A stretch of DNA of 5,063 bases. Origin: RGIG3102 sp964369915. Lineage in GTDB: Bacteria > Bacillota > Clostridia > Oscillospirales > Ruminococcaceae. A model generated the notes under the pieces. The model saw nothing but the letters and a program-made list of their open reading frames with translations. It was not told where the DNA came from and searched no databases. How positions within the stretch are numbered: the stretch's first letter is position 1; each line of letters starts with the position of its first letter. Of this stretch, positions 1 through 5,063 are shown in pieces. The position numbers and the translations under genes were made by a program. The stretch covers positions 1-5,063 of the forward strand of contig CAYJGG010000092.1 in assembly GCA_964369915.1 (NCBI GenBank). Reading direction: 5' to 3'.

Positions 1-27
1 TTGAAAGTTTTAGGTGAATTTAAATAA
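1..27 (+). CDS. possible 3' tail of an upstream gene (partial)
   Basis: From the first base, frame 1 is open and reads LKVLGEFK followed by TAA at 25-27. The other two forward frames close by base 17. If this is coding, it is the C-terminal end of a gene lying upstream in the same direction, about 20 bases before the MBL-fold gene. That spacing would make it a third operon member. Eight codons are far too few to identify a family or to prove coding, and an open stretch of this length is expected by chance in AT-rich DNA. Confidence 0.25.
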   Translation: MKVLGEFK

Positions 28-35
28 GTAATTAC

Positions 36-41
36 GAGGAG
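36..41 (+). promoter_or_regulatory. ribosome binding site of the MBL-fold gene
   Basis: GAGGAG lies 6 bases before the ATG at 48, which is ideal Firmicute spacing. A second in-frame ATG at 54 (Met3) would have a 12-base spacer, so the first ATG is the better start. No convincing promoter is visible in the 47 bases upstream. TTGAAA at 1-6 resembles a -35 box, but no good -10 box follows at 16-18 bases, so the promoter probably lies outside the window. Confidence 0.8.
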
Positions 42-47
42 TGTCAA

Positions 48-1055
48 ATGAGTATGATAAAAGTTAATTTTTTTGAAGCTGACAATGGCGATTGTTTTTT
101 GCTTAAATTTGATAACAATACAACGTTGTTAATTGATGGTGGTTTGAAAAAATCGATGAAAAGAAATATTTTTCAAATTAAACAGATTATTGATAAATCT
201 TTGATTAATACAATAATGTTAACTCATGTTGACAAAGACCATATTGGAGGAATTATAGAATTATTTGAAAAACATCCGTATTTAATACCCAAAATATCTA
301 TGATGATATTCAACGATAGTAAAAGCTTGAAAGATTTCATCCCAACAAGCGAAATTATTCCTGAAATAAAGATTTCGTCTACTAACAGTAGTTTGACTAG
401 CTATCCACAAAGTGTGACACTTGAGCAACTTATAGAAGAAAACGATATGAGCATACTTTCAAAGATTACTTCTGTTTCTGAAAAATTTGTTATTAACGAA
501 GAAGTAAAGCTTACACCGTTATCTCCAAGTATTGATTCTATGAAACAATATCAGAGCTGGATAGATAAAAAGAGACCTCCGTATACTAGTGCAGGTAAAG
601 ATTATATGTATTCCATTGAAGAATTGTTTAATAGGGAATTTCAACCAGATGATAGTGTTACAAATATTTCAAGCATCTCAATGCTATTAGAATACAAAGA
701 TAAAAAGTTATTATTTTTAGGAGACAGTATTCCGTCTGATGTTTTATCTAAACTTGAAATACTCGGTTATAGTGAGAAAAACAAGTTGGAAGTAGATGTT
801 GTAAAAATATCACATCATGGAAGCAGGAAAAATACATCTACAGAACTGCTGCAATTAATAAAATGTGATAAATTTCTCATAAGTGCTAACGGAGCAGAAC
901 ATCCGGATAAAGAGTGCTTAGCACGAATAATAATGACTCAAAAATGTCCAGAATTAATTTTTAATTATGACAATATTTTTAGTGAAATTTTCACAGAGAA
1001 AGAGTTAAAAAGTGAAATGTTTAAAATATCAGTGACAAATGAGGTGACAATATGA
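48..1055 (+). CDS. ComEC-type MBL-fold hydrolase, Avs1-like partner protein
   Basis: This is a 335-aa soluble metallo-beta-lactamase-fold protein of the ComEC/Rec2 C-terminal type, without the membrane parts of ComEC; no signal peptide or transmembrane segment is seen. Visible motifs, in order, are DNGDCFLLKF (12-21), LLIDGG (27-32), the metal-binding THVDKDHIGG (59-68; H60, D62, D64, H65), LLFLGDS (221-227; D226), ISHHGS (254-259; H256, H257) and SANGAEHPD (279-287; H285). The second position of the canonical HxHxDH is Asp (HxDxDH), as in ComEC-like members. Residues ~85-205 form a long Ser-rich insertion between the metal loop and the second half of the fold. The substrate is unknown; relatives are phosphodiesterases or nucleases. 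The stop overlaps the ATG of the protease-STAND gene (ATGA), so it is co-translated with it. The pairing points to an AVAST type I-like defence operon, where this would be the Avs1a-type component. The fold call is firm; the defence role is inferred from context. Confidence 0.88.
   Translation: MSMIKVNFFEADNGDCFLLKFDNNTTLLIDGGLKKSMKRNIFQIKQIIDKSLINTIMLTHVDKDHIGGIIELFEKHPYLIPKISMMIFNDSKSLKDFIPTSEIIPEIKISSTNSSLTSYPQSVTLEQLIEENDMSILSKITSVSEKFVINEEVKLTPLSPSIDSMKQYQSWIDKKRPPYTSAGKDYMYSIEELFNREFQPDDSVTNISSISMLLEYKDKKLLFLGDSIPSDVLSKLEILGYSEKNKLEVDVVKISHHGSRKNTSTELLQLIKCDKFLISANGAEHPDKECLARIIMTQKCPELIFNYDNIFSEIFTEKELKSEMFKISVTNEVTI
1041..1047 (+). promoter_or_regulatory. ribosome binding site and coupling junction of the protease-STAND gene
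   Basis: GAGGTGA, a close match to the 16S anti-SD complement, sits inside the last codons of the MBL gene, 4 bases before ATG 1052. The start and the upstream stop overlap as ATGA (1052-1055). This supports termination-reinitiation coupling and a fixed ratio of the two proteins. It also fixes the start of the large protein, which places the complete protease core in frame. Confidence 0.8.
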
Positions 1056-4000
1056 AAAAAATTGCAACAACAGATGATTATAATAAACTTGCAACAATTA
1101 TATGTGTAGATAGCACAGTAAATGGAACTGGTTGTCTAGTATGGTCTGAAGATTCAACTAGGTTATACTGCCTTACAGCCAAGCATTGTACTATGGATAT
1201 TGAAAATGGCATACATCACAGTGTGAATATATACTATCAAGAAGTAAATGCTAAAAATCAATTAAAAATAATTGGTGAAAAAATATATTCTGATGATGTT
1301 GACTTAGCTATATACGAAATTGAAAAAAATGATATTACTTCTGCAGTACCTTATACACATATAAGCAGTCTAGCGACACCGCCATCAAAAGTTCAAATAA
1401 ATGGTTATCCAATAGCACAAAACACTGAAAGAATTGTACTTAATGCTACATTTAACTCGAAAACTGATGATGAAATCGTCTTGAACATTAGCGATTCAAA
1501 AAACAGTGATAATTTAGATGATATAATCGGTGTGTCTGGTAGTGGCTGTTATGAAATTGTAGGAAAAACAATAAAGCTTTTTGGTATTGAGAACAAATCA
1601 AGAGGTGCAGATCTTCCTTACAATGAATTACACGCTATAGACCTGTCTTTTGTAAAAAGAATTTTAAGTAGCAAGGGTTTACCGCTATTACCTCAACCAA
1701 CTCCTACATATCTAACAGAAAGATTTGGGAAATATGAAATTGCTCAAAAAATTAAGAATTCGCTAGTATTCAGAAATTCATGGGTGGATTTAAGCATTTC
1801 GGCTGCTATTCATAAAAAAGTTGAAGAACATTTTAAATATAGTGAAGATTTGTCTATTTACCTATGCGGTTTATCAGGCATTGGAAAGACGAGAGGATGT
1901 ATAAATGCTTGTTGCTCATTAGGATATGGGAATGCAATATATTATAAAAACTATACTGATTTTTTTAATAACGAAATAAAATTCAAAAATTATGTGAGCA
2001 CTAATTATGAAAATTTATATATTATTATAGACGAAGCTACTTTAGCAGATTGGAATAATGTCAATACGAACTACAGTAACTTTTCAGATTATCTGCGTTT
2101 CATCATGATTGGTACTGTTTCTATCAAACAATCTGCAAATTTAAGCAAGAATGCGTTTTTCTTTGAAAATTCATCTTCTGAAGAAATCAAGCTTTTAGTA
2201 AGTGAACAATATCCTTTGTTTGATGAAGAAATATTAACTGCAATATATAAGTTGTCTTATAGTGATTTAAGACTGGCAATGCTGATTGCACAATTGTATT
2301 ATGAGGATAACTCTATAGACTATTCAATGAGTTCTTCTACGTATTTACAAAATCAATACACCAGTGCGAACTCGATATTAGAAAGAACAATACTTCAACA
2401 TAATAGTAATCCTCGTCGTCCTCACGATTTAGTAGTGGAGGATTACTTTGATAAGCTATCGCTATTTGTTGACATAGATATTACAAATAAAGAAAATAGT
2501 GAGTTATCTAATATGTCAAAATATTTTCAAGACAATATATCGAATTATCTTCGTTGTATTGATTATATCGAAGACATTAACTTAGGCATTAGAAAAGGTA
2601 AATATTTTGAATTATCGCCGAGGGCATTAGCAAAATTAGCTTTTGAACAACAAGGTTGGTCAAAGATAAGATATGATTTAGATAATTTTATGGAAGCACT
2701 TTCGACAGATGTGTTAAGAAAAAGATTTTATGATAGAGTTGACGAATGTGGATTGATTCGAGGGGAGGTTGAAGAGGCTCTAGCCTCTTGGTTTCTGAAA
2801 AAATACCCATGCACATATGATGCTTTAGAAAAAGGCAATTCAAATGAAATAATGTTATTTGTTGAACACAAACCAGAGATAGGCTTGAAATGGCTTAAAA
2901 AGATAATTTTAGATCAACCCGATAGTAAATTATCAGAAACAAATTATTTTTTCCCTAGAAGAGAAGTAGTGTGGACGTGTGAACATTTAGCCAACTTTAA
3001 GGAGTGGTTTTCTGACTGTGAAGAAATACTTTTTAAACTTGCATGTAATGAAGTAGAACATGGTATATCAAACAATAGTAAAGGAGTATGGTCGGACTAT
3101 TTTTCAATTTTATTAGCAAACACAGAGGTGGATTTTTTTCAAAGATATTCTTTGTTAATCATTCGTGCTAAAAGTTGCAATAAAAATAATTTAGATCTGT
3201 TTAGTAAAGCATTTTCAAATGTTTTTTCAGATAGAAATATGGGGTTTTCTCAACCTAAAATGATTGGAGGAAGAATCACTCCCGAAAGGTGGGATCCTAA
3301 AACATTTGGTGAGCTTTGGGATGCTAAAAAATTCTCTTTAACTCAGCTAGAAAAAGCATACAATGCCTATGATAGTGATTTACAAGCTGATATTTTAGAC
3401 AGTCTGTTTAAAAATAGCTGGTCGTTCGTAAGCCAAAATCTTGAGGAGATATACAAAAACACTCTGACTAAGTTTTTATTCAACCAAAAACCAAAAAACT
3501 TACTTATATTGCACTTAGAAGACCAAATAAAAATGATAGAGCATTCTCCAGATATTAATAAAGAATGGATAGAACAAAAAATAGAATTTATTTCTAAGTG
3601 GATTGATGAATTAAAAGATAAAACTCTTATAGGTAGAGTGGCTGAATATCTATCAAGAGATATATGGTCGCATGGGTATTCAGACGAAGACAAAGAAAGA
3701 ATAGAAGCTTTCTTGGAAGATGTGGCTGTCGAAATTTTGAATGATACAAGCGTGATATTAAACATCATTACCGAAAAATCTTATGACAAGGAAGCAGTTT
3801 CAACACTAGCTGAAAAAATTGGTAAACATGATGCCGAATTGAAGTGCTATAGCTTTTTAGAGAAAATTGTAACTGAAAATTTAGAAGATGCTTTTTTAAG
3901 AGGATATTTTTTAGGAAACTATCATATTCATAAAAAGCTTGATGAGCGATTAGTGAATTTCATTGACGAGAATAAATATACATACTCAGATTTCGCATTA

Positions 4001-4924
4001 TGGGTTAGTTGCAGAATAGAAGTTAACTTACAAGGATTCAATCGTATATTGGAGTTAATTAATATAACTAAACAAATATTTTGGGTTGATAACTTAATTT
4101 CAAGTATATGGAGAGAATTTTTATCATTAGAACAAAAACTTCAAATTTGCAATTCAATATCAAATTGCGGACATGAACTTAGATTTACTTTACTATTTAA
4201 ACTTTTGATTAATTGGATTAAAAATACCAGTGAAGCTGACAGTGTTGAATTATATAAAGTGGCGATAAAAAGTTTCAGAGATTGTATTGAAAATGGGGCA
4301 CGCTTCGAAAGCTTCTCGGTTATGCAACTATTTGAAAATACGCCAACACAATTTTATTCTGAAGTGTTGGAGTTGATAGTACCACTTTTCGATTTTGATA
4401 GTTTAAGTGATTCGAAAAATATTTATTGCATTAGATGTATATTAAAATTAAAAAACACATCGACCGAAGCCTTAATTATGAGCTTACTAGGTGAAACACT
4501 ATTAGAGCCAAGGCGTATACTTAAGGGCAAAGCACATAGAGGCTTCTTTGATAGTTTTGCAGTTGAAACGGTCAAAGAATGGATAGATATTGAACCAAAA
4601 TTGCGAGCACCACTAATTGCGTATCATCTATCATCACCTACCCTTTCAGATGATTCATTAGCACCTTTAACTAAATTTGTATTGTCAAATTATAATGATA
4701 ATGATGAAGTTGTAAATGAATTTATTGCTGGAGAATATAACTTAGTATCATATTGGGTAGAAACAATTTATTCTAATAAAGATAATTGGTATGGGTTGCT
4801 AGAAAAATATTTGAAGTCTGATATTCCTTTTGTTAGACGATGGGCTGAATACAAACAAAGTGATATAAAAAATGTTTGCATTCAGCATGAGAATGATATT
4901 CAAGACAGAAAAAGATTCGAATAG
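1052..4924 (+). CDS. trypsin-like protease-STAND NTPase fusion (Avs1-like anti-phage sensor)
   Basis: This 1290-aa cytosolic protein has no signal peptide. Residues ~1-208 are a trypsin-like serine protease: a GTG strand near 25-27, LTAKHC with catalytic H45, DVDLAIYEI with D84, and GVSGSG with nucleophile S162. A Pro-rich linker (211-218, PLLPQPTP) follows. Residues ~265-420 are a P-loop NTPase: Walker A GLSGIGKT (273-280, K279), Walker B LYIIIDEA (322-329, D327/E328), and a helix YSDLRLAMLIAQLY (403-416) typical of the region after sensor 1 in STAND proteins. Residues ~440-540 probably form a winged-helix-like segment. Residues ~545-1290 are almost wholly helical and repeat-like, with distinctive blocks RITPERWDPKT (741-751) and AHRGFFDSF (1161-1169). 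In Avs proteins the C-terminal repeats bind a conserved phage protein and the NTPase oligomerises to activate the N-terminal effector. Here the effector would be the protease. The domain calls come from motifs. The anti-phage role and any trigger, such as terminase or portal, are inference. Confidence 0.88.
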   Translation: MKKIATTDDYNKLATIICVDSTVNGTGCLVWSEDSTRLYCLTAKHCTMDIENGIHHSVNIYYQEVNAKNQLKIIGEKIYSDDVDLAIYEIEKNDITSAVPYTHISSLATPPSKVQINGYPIAQNTERIVLNATFNSKTDDEIVLNISDSKNSDNLDDIIGVSGSGCYEIVGKTIKLFGIENKSRGADLPYNELHAIDLSFVKRILSSKGLPLLPQPTPTYLTERFGKYEIAQKIKNSLVFRNSWVDLSISAAIHKKVEEHFKYSEDLSIYLCGLSGIGKTRGCINACCSLGYGNAIYYKNYTDFFNNEIKFKNYVSTNYENLYIIIDEATLADWNNVNTNYSNFSDYLRFIMIGTVSIKQSANLSKNAFFFENSSSEEIKLLVSEQYPLFDEEILTAIYKLSYSDLRLAMLIAQLYYEDNSIDYSMSSSTYLQNQYTSANSILERTILQHNSNPRRPHDLVVEDYFDKLSLFVDIDITNKENSELSNMSKYFQDNISNYLRCIDYIEDINLGIRKGKYFELSPRALAKLAFEQQGWSKIRYDLDNFMEALSTDVLRKRFYDRVDECGLIRGEVEEALASWFLKKYPCTYDALEKGNSNEIMLFVEHKPEIGLKWLKKIILDQPDSKLSETNYFFPRREVVWTCEHLANFKEWFSDCEEILFKLACNEVEHGISNNSKGVWSDYFSILLANTEVDFFQRYSLLIIRAKSCNKNNLDLFSKAFSNVFSDRNMGFSQPKMIGGRITPERWDPKTFGELWDAKKFSLTQLEKAYNAYDSDLQADILDSLFKNSWSFVSQNLEEIYKNTLTKFLFNQKPKNLLILHLEDQIKMIEHSPDINKEWIEQKIEFISKWIDELKDKTLIGRVAEYLSRDIWSHGYSDEDKERIEAFLEDVAVEILNDTSVILNIITEKSYDKEAVSTLAEKIGKHDAELKCYSFLEKIVTENLEDAFLRGYFLGNYHIHKKLDERLVNFIDENKYTYSDFALWVSCRIEVNLQGFNRILELINITKQIFWVDNLISSIWREFLSLEQKLQICNSISNCGHELRFTLLFKLLINWIKNTSEADSVELYKVAIKSFRDCIENGARFESFSVMQLFENTPTQFYSEVLELIVPLFDFDSLSDSKNIYCIRCILKLKNTSTEALIMSLLGETLLEPRRILKGKAHRGFFDSFAVETVKEWIDIEPKLRAPLIAYHLSSPTLSDDSLAPLTKFVLSNYNDNDEVVNEFIAGEYNLVSYWVETIYSNKDNWYGLLEKYLKSDIPFVRRWAEYKQSDIKNVCIQHENDIQDRKRFE

Positions 4925-4929
4925 AATGG

Positions 4930-4964
4930 TTTCCCTCAGAATTTTTATATCTGAGGGAAATTTT
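4930..4964 (+). terminator. Rho-independent terminator of the operon
   Basis: There is a perfect 11-bp stem, TTTCCCTCAGA (4930-4940) with TCTGAGGGAAA (4950-4960), closing a 9-base loop. TTTT follows at 4961-4964. It starts 5 bases after the stop codon of the large gene. The U-tract is short, but the stem is strong for such AT-rich DNA. On the minus strand no T-run follows the stem, so it should act only on plus-strand transcription and marks the end of the operon. Confidence 0.85.
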
Positions 4965-4965
4965 G

Positions 4966-4986
4966 TAAAATATTAAAAATATTTTA
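4966..4986. repeat. AT-only inverted repeat between the operon and the recombinase fragment
   Basis: TAAAATATT (4966-4974) and AATATTTTA (4978-4986) are perfect inverted repeats separated by AAA. The hairpin would be weak because it has no G or C. It contains the stop codon of the minus-strand recombinase frame (4973-4975). It may be a chance palindrome in AT-rich DNA, or part of a recombination or insertion junction. The sequence does not decide this. Confidence 0.4.
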
Positions 4987-5062
4987 GTTTTAGCTTGACA
5001 TAAGGGTGCCGAAGATCATGAAACCGAATACGCCTTAAATCATGTTTGTTTAAAAGTTCCGG
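4973..5062 (-). pseudogene. tyrosine recombinase/integrase fragment, C-terminally truncated
   Basis: Read on the minus strand from the window edge, the frame gives KHDLRRIRFHDLRH and then PYVKLKLKYF and a TAA stop. The block L-x-x-I-R-F-H-D-L-R-H is the HxxR box of phage and transposon integrases (tyrosine recombinases) common in Clostridia, where it is normally followed by S/T and an A-S-L-L-like helix. Here the family match ends just after HDLRH, near base 5005. The frame stops 14 codons after the HxxR arginine. The later LGH block and the catalytic Tyr are therefore missing, and the product cannot be an active recombinase. The other minus-strand frames next to the break do not restore the lost sequence, so this looks like a deletion or insertion junction and not a simple frameshift. 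The N-terminal part lies beyond the window. The gene is convergent with the defence operon. Confidence 0.62.
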
Positions 5063-5063
5063 G

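Noticed and set aside
48..1055. MBL gene as the competence protein ComEC itself
   Set aside because: It has no transmembrane segments and only the hydrolase domain. The coupling to a protease-STAND gene fits a defence partner better than DNA uptake.
2772..2789. Inverted repeat AAGAGGCT-CT-AGCCTCTT inside the large gene, preceded by an SD-like AGGGGAGG
   Set aside because: It encodes an ordinary Glu/Ala-rich helix in frame, no T-run follows, and no suitably placed in-frame start codon follows the purine run. It is most likely a coding coincidence.
3367..3768. 133-codon open frame on the minus strand
   Set aside because: It lies wholly inside the large plus-strand gene, antisense to it. The translation is Ser/Ile-rich with no recognisable motif, and an AT-rich antisense frame of this length is expected by chance.
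4995..5023. TTGACA at 4995-5000 as a -35 box for a plus-strand promoter
   Set aside because: No reasonable -10 box is found 16-18 bases downstream, and the same bases read as the end of the minus-strand recombinase fragment.
1..5063. CRISPR array, tRNA or rRNA gene
   Set aside because: No regularly spaced direct repeats, tRNA-like cloverleaf or rRNA sequence was seen. Almost the whole window is taken by two long genes.

Overview
The window looks like a piece of a low-GC Firmicute (Clostridia-like) accessory region. It is strongly AT-rich by eye. Both genes have GA-rich Shine-Dalgarno sequences close to the consensus, and the codons are mostly A/T-ending. No housekeeping gene is visible. Species cannot be named from this sequence.

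Layout: bases 1-27 are an open frame that ends in TAA and may be the last codons of an upstream gene. Bases 48-1055 encode a ComEC-type metallo-beta-lactamase (MBL) fold protein of 335 aa. Its stop overlaps the start of the next gene in an ATGA, so the two are almost certainly one translationally coupled operon. Bases 1052-4924 encode a 1290-aa protein with three parts: an N-terminal trypsin-like serine protease with a readable His-Asp-Ser triad, a central STAND-type P-loop NTPase with Walker A and B, and a long alpha-helical, repeat-like C-terminal half. A strong stem-loop terminator follows at 4930-4964. After an AT-only palindrome, the last ~90 bases carry, on the minus strand, a broken fragment of a tyrosine recombinase with the HDLRH box. 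It stops before the catalytic tyrosine would be reached.

The MBL hydrolase plus trypsin-like protease plus STAND NTPase combination is the hallmark of the AVAST type I (Avs1-like) anti-phage systems. Here the protease and STAND parts are one polypeptide. The likely model, by inference from the Avs family, is that the helical C-terminal half recognises a phage protein, the NTPase drives oligomerisation, and the N-terminal protease is switched on. The MBL protein would act as a second effector, a regulator, or a protease substrate. The recombinase remnant next to the operon fits a mobile or defence-island setting. The family of system is therefore not wholly new. The fused protease-STAND form, the role of the MBL partner and the recombinase junction are the points worth following up.
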